NCBI GenBank assembly: GCA_905250025.1
Contig: CAJNOJ010000103.1
Location: 248,001-312,000, forward strand
DNA length: 64,000 nt
From: Adineta ricciae
Taxonomy: Eukaryota; Rotifera; Eurotatoria; Adinetida; Adinetidae
Reading direction: 5' to 3'
The notes beneath the pieces were generated by a model. The model saw only the letters and a program-made list of their open reading frames with translations. It was not told where the DNA came from and did no database searches. This document shows, one piece after another, positions 36,404 through 61,850 of the stretch. The translations under genes were made by a program, and so were the position numbers. Every line of letters begins with the position of its first letter. Positions within the stretch are counted from its first letter, which is position 1.

Positions 36404-39400
36404 GTCAATTTTCGTTCACCGAAAATAATGATCAACTCTCTCGACTTTCCTGGACTTTTTAACACGTATTCAACGTAAATAAACGTCTTCCTAGGAGATT
36501 TCATAAAGACAGTTAGGTTTTTTCCTCTATTTGCATAACTCAAACTTATCAGTCTTGTCCAAAATTGAATTCTGGTTGATTCTTTCAACACTATTTAACA
36601 GTTATTTTTAATAATCCGATAATTTAATCAAATTCTACATTTCAAATAAATAAAATTTGTCATACGATAGCAATCAAACACACCGGTACGCGTTTCTCGA
36701 TGTATTTACTCATGGATAAAACCTCTCGATATTTTTCAGGAACTCAATTTTGTTTGTACTCGACGTCACTTCGCATTCTGATCGTTTTTTTTAAATTATA
36801 AAACAACAGTATCCATACATCACTATGTCGTTTGCGTCGAAAATATTTTTTCATCGATATAACAAATGTCACTATTAAAATAAAGATGACGAAGAAAGAA
36901 AATGGCAGACAACGTGTGAAATTGTTTTTACCTTACACGAACCGCTTTTACCTGAGAAGGAAAAAACAAATATTATCTCGCACTGTAGACGAAAAATAAA
37001 GAACATGAAATCATTCTTACCAGAAAATAGTGAAGGCCAATCGAACGCTTTTCACACATGCTTATATAAAACTTTTATCCAAAAGCTCTAAGAATTATCC
37101 AGTATGATCACATGACCAATTTTATCAATTAAAAGACGAATGAATCACACATACGATAAGAACAACAGCCATTCTCTCACCGTCGACATGCCGCTCATTA
37201 ATGACATTTATTATTCATATTTGTCTATAACATAATGACTCTTATATGATACATTAACGAATGTGTTGTGAAATGTTTTCATTGATACTTGAGGCTTCTT
37301 ATTTATGTTGTTTCTGTTGTCATTTGGAGAAGGAGCGGAAAGACTCGAGTCGTTCTTTGAATTCTATGATCTTATTGATTAAATGATCATCTTTCATCTT
37401 GTGTTGGATTCGTAAAAGACGGAATAATATCAAATAAACGAACTATGATGAAAGTACCCTTCTTATTATTAAACGTTCGCATGGATAAACATTATCGTAT
37501 GTCTACATCGTAAGAAAACAGGTGACATTGTCTAATGACAAATAGAGTTAGGTTAGACGTTCGTTATTTTCTGTTAAGAACATGTTCCTGTCAATTTTAT
37601 TACATGCACGAATTGAAATTCTCTTCGATATAATGAATTTCTATTGTTCGTTAGAGAACGTGAAAGATGTTTTTGGCCAAGTAAATATAGAGCGAAGAGA
37701 ATGTTGGTTCAGAAACGATTTCATTCGGATGAGCGAACATATTCACGGCATTATCCACATCTGTTTTTCTTCATATTTTAAGTATAAATATAAGCGTCTC
37801 AGTTTTACATCGTTAGTTCAGCTTTTCTTTTGTATGAGCGACTTACCTTAAACATTGTACAGATCAACGTGATAGTTGATCAATTGTTTCCGAAGAAATT
37901 CAATTCACAGAAGATAAGTGCAAACAGATAAAATGCTTTTTTTTAATGAATTTCTCGAATTCTCCTCGTTTTCATAACATGATGAAAAATGAAGGTTAGC
38001 AGCATATGGGTACCGAAGTGTAAATAATAGAACGCAATTCTATACCTGTCAATTCTGTTGTTTACTAATGAATTAGATAGAAAGCAAGACAAAGTGTAGG
38101 TAATATTTATTGAAGAATGATAATCGTGACATTCTAAACCGAAAAGAATATTTCAGGATTGGGTACGATGCCTGTTGGGAAAACCACTGACTGAACTAGA
38201 TTATTTAATAAATAGAGATCTGATAATTTTCATGAAACATTTTCATTCTGTCACGTAGACATTCTCTTTCTTCATATCTGACATATAGAAAGTCTTCCTT
38301 TCGGAACAAATGATAGTTTATGCTTAGTAAGATCTCATGCTGTGCTGTCACTTCGTAGTAAACCGTCGATCTATAAATAGGAAAATAAGTTCAATCAAGC
38401 AGCAGATTACATAAGTCGCATCTATTTAACACGTGAGAGACAATTAATTTTCAGTCAGGAGATAGTTTTAATTCGAGTCTGATCTTAAGAAAATAGTTCC
38501 TTCAAAGTGATCTTCTTTTATAATTAAGAAATGCATGATAAGCTACAAAGAAAAAACAACGTATTTTTTATCTTGAAGAAAGTTTTTTCCTAATAATGGG
38601 GTATAGAATCATCGTTGAAAAAGACCACCTTCTTGTCACATATCCGGAAACAGAGTGAAGACGAATTTCCTTTTATTTTACGCCAGATTGGAATAGCAAC
38701 CAAGATTAAAACATCAATGCCTTTCTTCCATAAACAAACTAAGTACAAGATATGAACGTATTTTTCTTTGCTTTTCTCGCATTAAAAAAGATAAATTTAC
38801 CATAAGATCTGACTTATATAGCGTTCGTCATGATTTCATTTGAATACGTTCACAGTGTCGATCTCCAGAGACATTCTCTTCTTCAACTTGTAATTACCTG
38901 ATTCATATATATTTATTCATTATTTCAACTTTGCCTTTAGCTACTTTAACGCTTATGAATTTGTCCTTGTTAACTAATTATCCAATCAAATGTTTCTTTT
39001 TTCTTGTGTCTTGTAGACGTCATTGCTTGAGAAAAGATTTCGAATATGAAGTTTTAAGATTGTTTAAATCCAGTGAAATATCAATACGCGCAAGTGAATA
39101 GGAAAAGACTTAGAAATGAGATCGTTCTTGTTGTCTATTTTTGTATTTTCAATTCCCAAGTGTATTGTGTTGATGTCGTCGGTGAAATGACTTTTTAATT
39201 TTGTGAATATGTCTTGCATGTTCAATGTCGACGATCAGTTACAAAATGTTACTACTATCTGTCGATCGTATTAGCGATTGCGACGAGAAGAAAAGGAAAA
39301 AAGAAGTCTAATCTTCGAACTAATCATTGTTAGACGAGTTGAAGATAGAAAAAGAAGAGAAGAAAAAAAAGAAAGTAATCGCACTGTAATCATGCACACT

Positions 39401-41380
39401 ATTGAGATGTTCTAGTCTAATGATGCCTGAGAATGTGACATTGTATTGATCATCTTGACATATTCAATGTGATGTTTTGCCTTTCTATTCCATGTGTTTG
39501 GGTGCGCATTTGTGTGATTCACCTAAGATTTATAGTTGTTCTCTTTCCTTACACATATTGATTGTAACATTTGTTTCTTCTGATTCAGATAGGTCAATGA
39601 CCAGATTAAATGTTTCATAAGCTTCATTTACTTCCAATCTGTCGTCATCGTTATCATTCAAAAGTGGTCTTTTCTCATGGTTCCAAAGCGTCTGTAAAGA
39701 TTCTATCTAAGTATGGCAAAGATCTTAGCTGCGTGTGATAAGGACCAGATTGGAACAGGGTGCTTGTAGGGAAAAGTTGAACGTCGATCAGTAGTTTGAA
39801 AGGATAGACGTTTCTCTTTTTCTTTTTAAAGTAAATTGAGCAAACAACGAACGAACCGACGGCAATCATTTTCCAGCTGATAAAACGAGAAGGAAAAGAA
39901 ATTTTAGTGACGAGTTTGCTTTCTCAGGTCGCAAATGAGATGTAAAGTATAGCAGTTATGCATCGAGTATTTTGAAAACTCTAAGTAGAAAAATTTGTTG
40001 AGAGGCATAGAAAGGAAATTGTGAATAGGCTTTTTGTATATAGTATATTAACTGAAGAAAAATAAAAGTAACGATACTGAGATAGAACAAATGTTTTGTC
40101 ATCATTAGTACATTAGAATACTTGATGAGATAGATGTATGTCGAAAGGTCGATATTGCACAATTCATTTTTTTTTCAAAAGAAAACTCTGACATGAATTG
40201 AATATCATTTAGTTTGAACTTGTGTTAAAAGAATACTTAATTGCAATGAGAACACAAGATTCATTTTGCTTTTAGTAAATCCTTGAAATTAAGTTTTGTT
40301 AGTTCTATAAATAATTTCTCATCTAATTGATTTGATCTTTCAAGTTCGTTATTTTCTAATCGGATATGACATTAGTCGTTTTTCTAATATAAAATAGCTA
40401 TTTAAATTCGCATTCCCAATAGGCTCCTTTATTTGTTTGAAAATCTTCGAGAAATAACCACTCGTAGACGGAAGTAAATTGCTCAGCAAAATCATTCCCA
40501 AGAAAGAAAACCGATAACCAGAGTGAATGTATGATTCACAGTATCAAATTAGGAGAAATTAGAGCGTTCTTTCCCTGAAACGATCAATTTCCGAATTACC
40601 TGTCACGTATATTTTCTGGGAAGTAAACAATAGTAGATGTGAAAACAACGGTTTTTCTCCAGTTTTGACTACTATCGAGAATAATGATTGTGTAGAACTG
40701 ATCAAAGTTCTTGGATACGAAGGAAACAACGTAATTTCTTGCCTACGCCTGATTTTCGATGATTTCATCTAAACCAATCAGTTCTCATTCATTCATTACA
40801 TATTCATAACAACAATTATCAAAAATTTAGAAAGAAAACTAATTATAAAAGCATTTCTTGTATTCTGTAAACAACAGTTAATCATTCTATTCTGTTTAGT
40901 CTCATATTGTCATTCTCTCCGAACACGATCATTGCAGTGCAGTAGCGATTGATTAAGCGTAGGATTGCTCTACTTTTAAAAATCCACTTCCGACATGACT
41001 TCCATCGACTGAATAGAGTGAACAATCTGGTATTTCATTAGTCGAACAAGAGTCACTTTGACATATTTTGATTTGAAACAAAGATTTTATAATTTTATAA
41101 ATATGTATGAGATGAAAAGTATCGAATTATTTTTTTTCTCTTTTGTCTATTCTCGCAGACTCGTCTTTATCATCAGCAGCTGACCAATCATTCTTATTCA
41201 CATTGTAAATCTTTTCTCTGTCTTTTCAACGAAAAATGACAAAGTAAAACTATCATTGTGTTTTTTTTCTCTCTTTCTTCTTAAGTTTCGAATGACAATC
41301 ATCATCGTCACCGCCGTCGCACGTCGAATGCCTTACCATTAATAAATCTTGCCAACGTTTTCCAAACTACGATTTCATCT
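36404..41380. other. Long gene-poor stretch
   Basis: About 5 kb with no convincing coding frame, unusual in so dense a window. Short frames at 37582-37851, 39675-39869, 39956-40162 and 40559-40768 have random composition. It may hold 5' regulatory sequence and introns of the UNC13 gene on its right and the TRAF promoter on its left. No tandem repeat, tRNA or transposon end is visible. Distant non-coding RNA genes would be missed by eye. Confidence 0.45.
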
Positions 41381-41601
41381 ATGTCAATATCAAATATTCG
41401 AACAACGGCACCTAATGATCAATTCACAACGTCACCAATCTTAACTAAAAAGCCATTAGCATTTGTTCAACCATGTATTCGGACGAATGACAATCAACTC
41501 GAAAAAAACATGTCATTTACATCTGATGAACCATTTTCATACGTTAGCCAAACGAGAAGACTTCCAATGAATAGCATCACAATGTATAATCATGAACAAA
41601 G
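41381..41601 (+). CDS. UNC13: Candidate alternative first coding exon of UNC13
   Basis: A frame from ATG at 41381 runs 73 codons plus two bases to a GTAAGA donor at 41602. Its phase (2) matches the acceptor at 44795/44796, which also takes the exon starting at 43185. The encoded peptide is Thr/Pro/Asn-rich (MSISNIRTTAPNDQF...). It is an alternative N terminus if transcribed, but it could also be a separate small exon or chance. No homology is recognised. Confidence 0.35.
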
Positions 41602-43184
41602 GTAAGAGCATCGATTTCCTATTCGCGTCGATTGTCTCAATTTGCGTATTAGCAATTGAGGATGTATTATTCATCGAGACAAATGCGAGCGTTACATGCT
41701 GAATAGAACATCGATTTTGACATCTGCATTCGTTTCGCATGTCTAAATATTTCTTTCTCTTTCGCCGTTGTCGTTCGATTGAAGATAAAACGAAATTAAT
41801 TTTGCACATTGACGCGGCTTGTTTTTCACTTCACATCTTCCGAGACAAACATGAATAACAGTTTTTCTTGCTCGCCGATTCTATACGAATAATTTTATTT
41901 GCAGGAAAAAAAACCGAATTATTAGATTGAAAGCGAGTTATTATTGTATGATAAATGATGAATATGAAAGATGTAATTGAATTAGATCAAGTATGGTTCG
42001 AAGGAGAAAGACGATACTCATAGGGTTATTTGCCACTAGCGCAAATAAACATTCAAAGTCACGATCAATTCATCAATACCAATAGGGAATTCTACCAAAG
42101 TCTACGTGCTTGTTCTTCTATATTAAAAATATTACAATTTATTTTTATCACTAATACCTATTAATGATGTTTTACGAGTTTGATACTCTTGTTTTCCATG
42201 TCAATGCCGGTTAACAGAAAATATTCTCTCTATTTTTGTGTTTACTCGAGTCTATTAGCAATGATGATTACATCAGTAGTTCGATAGGGTAATCGAATCT
42301 CTACGACAGTAATCGTTTGGAAAACATGAATAAGCATAAACTTGTCCGCCTCTTTTCTCCTCATCGTCAAGGCGCTGTTCTGCATATACAAATAGTTTTA
42401 ATTGATCGTTCTACAGTTAGATATATAAATCTTCTCTTTGCACAGCAAATGTGCAAATAAAACTCATAAAAAAAAGGAACAAAGAGAGGTGATGCGTCAT
42501 TCGGCCTGGATAAAAATAGATATTTTTTTATTGTTAGATTAGTAAAAAAAAGATAATTGATGAATATTTCCTCGTCGGCATGTAAAAACACCTTATAGAT
42601 TGTGCGATTGTTACGATCGATCAATCAAATACTATAAAAGAAAGAAGAAGAAACGTCATTTCATTATCGGGATTGTTTTATCTATGCATAGAAACGAGTA
42701 TCGAAATGAATACTCAAAAAAAAGTGGTTATATTAATAGGAATGAGATGATGTATGTCGTTGTGTGTGTGTCTATCTATTGCATTTGAGTGTAATAGCAA
42801 AAACAAAAGAAAAAAAACGGAGAAAAAGGAAAGTGAAAGAAAAAGACTTAAGAACCACCAGTCGTCGAACTGAGTAAAGAAAGAAAAGCAAGAGAAGAAG
42901 AGGAAGAGAGAAGAGACGACGAAGAAAAATCAATGTCGTTTTTCTAATTTATTAATGAGCAAATACGCATTCTCGCATTCTCACTCTCCCTCCTCCTCCT
43001 CTTCTTCCTTGTTACTGCCTGGAGGACAGAGGACAGGATACAGGACGATGATGACGAGAGCACAACGTCGAATCGTGCGAAGAAAATCTCTGTCGTTTTT
43101 TGTATATGTGTATTGCTGACATAGAAGAACGAAGACAAAGCGTATTAGTGGTACTTCACACTCTCGTCGTTCTTGTTCACCAGC
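41602..43184. other. UNC13: Upstream region of the main UNC13 first exon
   Basis: About 1.6 kb with no convincing coding frame. It contains a purine-rich tract at about 42796-42929 (listed separately). If the exon at 41381 is real, this stretch is intron plus promoter of the downstream start. Confidence 0.4.
42796..42929. repeat. Purine-rich (GA/A) low-complexity tract
   Basis: A plus-strand stretch of mostly A and G (aaagaaaaaaaacggagaaa..., then agagaagaagaggaagagag) lies just upstream of the presumed first exon of UNC13. It is of simple-sequence type, possibly a promoter element or nucleosome-excluding tract (inference). Confidence 0.5.
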
Positions 43185-55471
<12,287 letters not shown>

Positions 55472-55841
55472 TGAACATTTTCTACTTTGTACTGTACAAA
55501 CCATTCTCTTTTCTGATTTCGTGTGCGTGTGTGTTTTCTTTCGATGTTTGTGTTCTTCTTTTTTTTACATATTGCTATACTACCCTTTGACGAACTGATT
55601 TGACTTTCTGTTTGTTGTTTCATCGAATGTGTTTTTGTTTTTCTTTCGAGTTATGTTATAAACAAAGAAAACCAGCAATTTATATTCGATGAAACATTTA
55701 CTTTTGAGAAAAACGATTGGGACTGTAGTGACCTCTTCGAGTTTGAAAGAACATGAGAAAGACAAAATATTTGATTGGAATAATGAAATTGAATGATATT
55801 CCTCGAAATCTCTTCGTTTATCTGTTTTCGTTTGTTGATAT

Positions 55842-58003
55842 ATGTCGTCTGTAATCTCCTCAAAGAATTCATTCAAGTCATTAGTTCGTTCACACTCATC
55901 AGTATCCAAATGTTCGACCTCGAAAGCAAAATTTATCTGGCGTTTTCCACCATCCAAATTCGATCGTTTGCCAAGTTGTACAGTAGAGAGATTAACAACA
56001 TTTGCTATTCAGCCATTGAGTGATGATGATGAACTTATCCAACGACAAGAATTAGCTTTGCTTATCTATGAACTGGCTGCACATATCAATGTGTAGGTAA
56101 TCCAAGGAATGTACGGATTTAATTCTAAAGTTTCGTTCGTGTATAGATCATTCACGTGTGTTTATACTGGTGTGGTTTATATGCACCGATTCTTTATGTT
56201 ACATCCTTTTCAACAATGTATGAAGAAAGTAAGAAGCAGCAGCTAATGCCGAATGAATCTAAACTTTTGGAAATTGTTTGTTTTAGATAGTAGCAGTAGC
56301 ATGTCTTTTCCTAGCTTGTAAAGTAAATGAAATCCCACGACCGTTAAATGAATTTACTCGATACTTATGTCAACTTCTGAATCAAAACAATCATCTAGTC
56401 GTTCAAAATTCTTTGTCACCATCATCGTTACCCATTGTACAAGATAATGTTACGCCTGAAGTTAGTGAACAAGGAGTCGTTTTCCGGTGTGAATCTGATT
56501 GATGTTGTTGTTATTTTTGTCATAGATTCTGTTAACTTATAGTCAACAGATCATTGATTATGAAAATATGCTCTTGTCCACTCTCGGCTTTTGCCTCAAT
56601 GTTGATCAACCTTATGTGATCATCAATCGAATAGCTCAAACATTGTCATGTGAGTTTAAAAACGATTCTTTCTTTTTTGTTTCTATTATTTCATTTTTAG
56701 TGCCAATTGAAATTTCACAAAAAGCATATGAAATCGCTACGAAATCGTATGATAATAATTCTCTTCTTCCAGTACTGCTTCAAATTTTTCTTTTAGTACT
56801 TTTTTCACTCGTTTCTCCATGAAATATACAACAAATTTAATTGCCTGTTTTGCCCTTCATTTCGCTCTCAACTTATCGCAATTCACTGTTAGTGATTCAA
56901 TGTAAAGCAAGTTCACTATCTCTTTCATTCGCTTAGGTACCTGATAATACCGATGGAAGTCAATGGTTTCATTTACTAAACGAAGAATTCACCGAGAAAT
57001 TATTAGAAGGTAGAGAAAAAACCTTACTGAGATGCCAATCGATAAATACATTTCGGTAGAATTGACGGATGAATATCAAATGATCTGTGAGGAAAAGTGT
57101 CCACGATTATTTCACGAACGCTTCGAACAACTTCGACAACAAAAAGTAAACTCAGTATTTTTGGTCCATTATTCGTAAACATAGACTTTCACGTATAGAA
57201 AGTCAATGGTCTTCAATCTAAATCAACATCCAGTCAGATCGATCTTCGATTCATTATTAATCTTATTTATTTTTACATTTATAGATGGCGAACAATCCAA
57301 TTCTATCGTTTCTCTTGCCAATAGTGAACATCAACATCATCCAATTGCGTCAACAAGTGGTTCAGTGCGAAGTACAACTTCCTCGATTCCGCAACAACCG
57401 TCGAATTTTTATGAACATGGTATCATTCTTGTGTATTTTAACTTTCTCATTGTTATTTGAATTCTACGACAAAGGTTCCATGGAAGTTCTTCATCACACA
57501 CCAAATCAATCATCGTTAGTAAATATGCCGCCAACTACGTATTCGCCGACAACACTATTTCAATCACCACAGCCAAATTCGACTAACTTTCTTGGGCCCT
57601 ATCGTATTGAAATTCTTAATCATAAAAATCTTCTTCATTTTGTTTTCTCTTTCTGTTAGATTCCAATAACACTGCAATACTTCAATCATCAGCGAAACCA
57701 ATTCCAACATTGATGTCTTCAAATTCTTATTACAATTCTGTTGGATCGCGTCAACATTCACGGTTCTCTGGACCAATCCTTACTTATCCTTCTCCATCGT
57801 CTACGCAACGCGTCTTTCATCCAGCACATCTTCAACAGTATCATCAATCATATCCATCATATTATCCTCAACAACAAACGCCTCTTTTCTATCATCCGCC
57901 AGTAGATGCCATGAATCCTCACAATAAAAGATACGGTGAACCACCGGCTCCACCAATGAAACGTTTCCGGTACAGCTTGAATCCTGCACAACAACCCTAT
58001 TAA
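55842..58003 (+). CDS. CCNT: Cyclin T-like cyclin (P-TEFb subunit)
   Basis: The first exon starts at ATG 55842 and the gene has about eight exons with short introns. After a Ser-rich start the cyclin fold begins (IWRFPPSKFDRLPSC). It continues with ELALLIYELAAHINVSF, CVYTGVVYMHRFFMLHPFQQ and IVAVACLFLACKVNEIPRPL in the first cyclin box. The second box includes LLSTLGFCLNVDQPYVIINR and DNTDGSQWFHLLNEEF, which matches the STDGKHWW part of cyclin T rather than cyclin K. The C terminus is Ser/Gln/His/Pro-rich (PILTYPSPSSTQ, PPAPPMKRFRYSLNP) without folded domain. With CDK9 it forms P-TEFb and phosphorylates RNA polymerase II to release pausing. Cyclin L or K would be the main alternatives. Confidence 0.82.
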
Positions 58004-58411
58004 GAAGATCACTTCAGTAAAACCAATGTTGTCAGATAGAGATTTTTTGTATAGACCGGTGCTGTTTTCTTTGTTCTTTCTTATTGCATGTTGTATGTAT
58101 TTTGTTCTCGTTGATTGTTATTTTTCACATTTTCTTTTCGTGATGGATTGTATTTGATTCTGGGTGTATGAAATAGATATACGAAAATATATTTAAGAAA
58201 AATACATGTCACTAGACCATATGCGATGTTAACCTGATCTTTATCATAAGCAGAATACATAACCTCACCCTTTGATCTAATTACATTTGTTCTGATATTT
58301 ATTCTGTCGATTCAAAATTGATATTTGGACGATTATCGGTTTAATCTCTTGTTTTTCTTCTTCTTCTTCTGTACTTCATTTGCATTCAGTTGTTGTTCAG
58401 AATCAAGTGAC
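58004..58411. other. Intergenic region
   Basis: About 0.4 kb between cyclin T and the beta-lactamase-like gene on the same strand. A cttcttcttcttct repeat lies near 58355-58370. It holds a 3' end and a promoter. Confidence 0.4.
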
Positions 58412-59671
58412 ATGTTTCACTATTGGATTGCTATTCTTCTTGTCTTATTCGTTCACTTTTCCTATCCCAATGAAATTAATTATGATATCGATGGAAGTGT
58501 TGGCAATGGCTGGGAATTTGTTCGTGATTTATTCAAAGAGAATTTTATTAAAGAGCGCGATTTGGGTGCTCAATTAGCTATATATCACCAAGGTGAACTA
58601 GTTGTTGATTTGTGGGGCGGGTGGTTTGACCGTTCATATACAAAAAGATATGATAATGATACATTACAGTTAGTGTTTTCAAGTTCAAAAGGCGTTGTTG
58701 CGATCGCTGTTGCTTTGTGCGTTCAACGAGGTTTACTAAGTTATTCTGATCTAGTAACTAAATATTGGCCTGAATATGGAAAATATGGCAAAGACAAAAC
58801 AACCGTTGCTGACATACTATCACATCGGGCGGGTCTACCGACGGATCCAACTCCAACAGAGATCATGTTTAACTGGACAGCAGTCATTCATCAATTGGAA
58901 AACTCAGCACCTCTATGGCCTCCTGGATCGTCTTCTAGTTACCATGCGCTTACTTATGGATGGTTAGCTGGTGAACTTATACGACGTGTCGATCCAAAGA
59001 AACGATCAGTTGGGCAATTTATTCAAGATGAACTTGCTCGTCCATTGAATTTGGAATTCTATATTGGTTTACCATCAGAACAAGAATATCGGGTGTCTCC
59101 ACTTACCTTCAGTGAAGAAAGTCTCCAAACACTCAATGAAACAGTACAAGCAGCGTTTGCTTTGTTTAATTCTCCCCAAGTACATGCTACTGAAATACCA
59201 GCAGCGAATGGCATCACAAATGCTCGATCATTAGCTCGACTCTATGCATCACTCATGACTGATTTAGATAACGGTCAGCAAAAACGATTGTTAAATGCAG
59301 ACATATTAAAACAAGCTCTCAAGTTACCTATGCAAGAAGAGGAATTGAACCTTTTATCGAATATCAGTGCACCATTTGCTATGGGTTTTTTGTTATACGG
59401 TTCCCTAAATACGATGTTGGGATCCGACACATTTGGTCATTCAGGTAAGAAATCTTGAACAGATGGTTTTCATTTGAAACTTTCTTTTGCATATGAATAA
59501 TCGCAAACAGGAGCTGGTGGTAGCATTGGTCTTGCTTCTCCATCTAAGAATCTTTCATTTGCATTTGTTATGAATCAACTCGATCCTTATGTCACAACTT
59601 TTCCACGAATACAGACAATACTAGAGAAGATTGTTGAAAAGTTTACTCCTAGAAACGTTCATTTCAAATAA
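58412..59671 (+). CDS. Secreted beta-lactamase-fold serine hydrolase
   Basis: Two exons, 58412-59444 and 59511-59671, join at phase 1 to give 397 residues. I chose the ATG at 58412 because it starts a clear signal peptide (MFHYWIAILLVLFVHFSYP). The active-site motif S-x-x-K lies at 90-93 (VFSSSKG), a Tyr at 177 stands in the YxN position (SSYHALTYGWLAGE), and HSG near 343-346 (FGHSGAGG) fits the third motif. The family (class C beta-lactamase, EstB, LACTB and nematode LACT proteins) includes esterases and peptidases as well as lactamases. The loss of Asn in YxN argues for esterase or peptidase action (inference). AATAAA follows at 59707. Confidence 0.88.
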
Positions 59672-59706
59672 CAAACTCGAAACCGATGAGTATATATTCT
59701 TATACG

Positions 59707-59712
59707 AATAAA
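59707..59712 (+). promoter_or_regulatory. Polyadenylation signal of the beta-lactamase-like gene
   Basis: AATAAA 36 bases after the stop codon at 59671. The neighbouring Tubby-like gene is convergent and its stop lies at 59845. Confidence 0.45.
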
Positions 59713-59844
59713 ATTTCTCGAGATTTCATTAGCTGTATCATTTATTGAATCACTAGCGTTTATTAAAGTACAATTGCAAAGCAATTTTGAAAGTGTATTG
59801 TTTACAATACAAAAAAAGGTACTTCTAATGTTTGTATCGATTGA

Positions 59845-61314
59845 TCATTCTCGAAAAAGTCGCGTTTCAAATGCCGTTAGAGCAATACTGAACGCTTGTA
59901 TGAATGAAAGTGGATATCGGAAATCGCACGAAAAGATTGTGTCTGTCATTCGACCGAATTCCATTACAGTTTGTTCTTGATCTAAATGATAGAAAAAGGA
60001 ACGAGACCATTCATTATCAAACACATTCACATGTTCTTACTATTCTTATCTAAAGCGAACATTTGAAAGTTTTTTACCGATGGAATTGTTATACGATCTA
60101 TTCCTTCGAAATGAATTGTATAGGCACCAGATACTAAAAGAAAAGAATGATTACAAATCAATAGTTTATAGCTGAAACATACATGGATTCCAACTTGGTG
60201 CTGTGTTATATAAATGAAGAAAGTCATCATCTAAATCTTCAGCACAAAATTCGTCAATTTCATTCTTATTCTAAAAATAAATCTCAATGTATTTCAAACG
60301 ATCGATCAATTCATACAAATAATGGTTGCATTTGATTATCGAACTTCGGAAGAATTACATTTGCCTTTCTTGGTCCCTTTAAACCAAGAAAATTACTTTC
60401 CTAGACATGCAAAAAATAACAATTAACTTCTGCGACAGAGAATAAAAATAAGAACAGAATTAGATTTCATACATAAAGAATAACTGCTTGTTCTTGACGT
60501 TGATCTTCGCTGTATGTATAGAGTATATACTCTGTTCCAGTCACATTGTTTGCTACTAATTCGGCAGGGCAGAGATCACAAGCGAAACTTGAATCTAACG
60601 AGATGGTATACTGAGATTGGCCAAGTGATTTTCGACCCTTTTCTGCTGTTAGCAAAGTGATCTAAAAACTACCGATGTAAATAGAAAGATTAGCAAAAGG
60701 TCAATTACTGGTTCGTCATCATTGCCAAATTCTACTTGAAGATAATAGATTTCGGACAGCAGTGATTTCTCGCGTGACAATCGGCAATGTAAATATTTCG
60801 TCATGTCTTTGGAAACAGGTTTGCATATGAATTTATACGGATCTTGATAGATCAAATTCAATAATTCATCATAAGATTTGACATACGATGATTTGAATGA
60901 ATCGGCTGACTAAATAATCAAACAAAAATCTTTACACGTCTGGATACAGTTACAACACATACACTCGTTTCTGACTGACTCTGTTCTGAAAATGATGAAC
61001 AAGAAATCTTTTTCGGTTGATCGTCTTCAATCACAACTGGTGAACTTGATCGAGATAATTCTATGATTAGAAGATTGATCATCACTTTGACATGATCTAT
61101 TCCTACCTGAATCAGAATCAACTGGTTCTTCGCATACTCGAAGATCCGTAAAACCTTCTTCGTCTTCTTCGACTTCATAATCATCATCGATTGTATTTTG
61201 ATAAAACACTTCAGAATTCATCAAATGAACTTTAAAATCATCTTCCAAAGATGTATTTCGATGTTTTGAACGCAGAACATCAATTGATCCGTTTTGATAA
61301 TCGTTTTTGTACAT
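59845..61314 (-). CDS. TULP: Tubby-like protein (TULP)
   Basis: Minus-strand multi-exon gene from the ATG at 61312-61314 to a stop at 59845. The N terminus is acidic and Ser-rich (VFYQNTIDDDYEVEEDEEGF). The Tubby domain starts at NLIYQDPYKFICKPVSKDMT and HCRLSREKSLLSEIYYLQVE. It continues with SQYTISLDSSFACDLC, then ESNFLGLKGPRKANVILP (the FKGPRKM signature), IPSVKNFQMFALD, VMEFGRMTDTIFSCDFRYPL and IQAFSIALTAFETRL. This is the beta-barrel with central helix that binds phosphatidylinositol 4,5-bisphosphate and carries cargo into cilia through IFT-A in animals. The domain is somewhat divergent from vertebrate TUB. The N-terminal IFT-A helix is not clearly recognisable. Confidence 0.9.
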
Positions 61315-61850
61315 GGAAATATTCTTTGAATCAATTTGTTCTTCTACAACTAACGGGCGTAAGCAATTGAATGGATTTTTTTCTCTTTTTTTTTAATATA
61401 TGTACTTCTTACTTTTGTGAAGATTCTGCTTGGCAGAACAGACGAGGTACACATTGGCTGTTTCACGTCTTTGTTTGTTTATGATCGGTTGCCTGGTTCA
61501 TAAAATCGATCTTTTTACCTGTCGGCTGGAAAAAAGGAGAAAAAAGTCTCACTCGATTTATCGATCGACGGGAGAAAAAAATGGTTTCAATTGAATAAAT
61601 AAACCAAGGTGTAAATTAAGAAAAACATTTATTTAAAAAATTCAGGTTAGGAAACAAGACGATTGTTATTCTTATACATATGTCAACACAATGAATAGAA
61701 AAATGAACTTTTCTGTATTTTCACAAAAAAGTACATCGTTCGTTTGGAATTCTTCATTGAACATTGATCACATTGTTTAATTTTGCTTCTAAAGAGTTCA
61801 TTACATTCAATAAATGTCTAAATAAATGAATGAATTCTAGATTGTGAATT
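61315..61850. other. Intergenic region
   Basis: About 0.54 kb between the Tubby-like start and the 3' end of the small RRM-like gene, both on the minus strand. It should hold the Tubby promoter. No coding frame or repeat is seen. Confidence 0.4.

Noticed and set aside
37582..37851. 89-codon plus-strand frame in the gene-poor stretch
   Set aside because: Composition rich in Ile/Phe/Cys/Tyr fits AT-rich random DNA; there is no homology or splice support.
55580..55957. 125-codon minus-strand frame
   Set aside because: It overlaps the first exon of cyclin T on the other strand and has no conserved domain.
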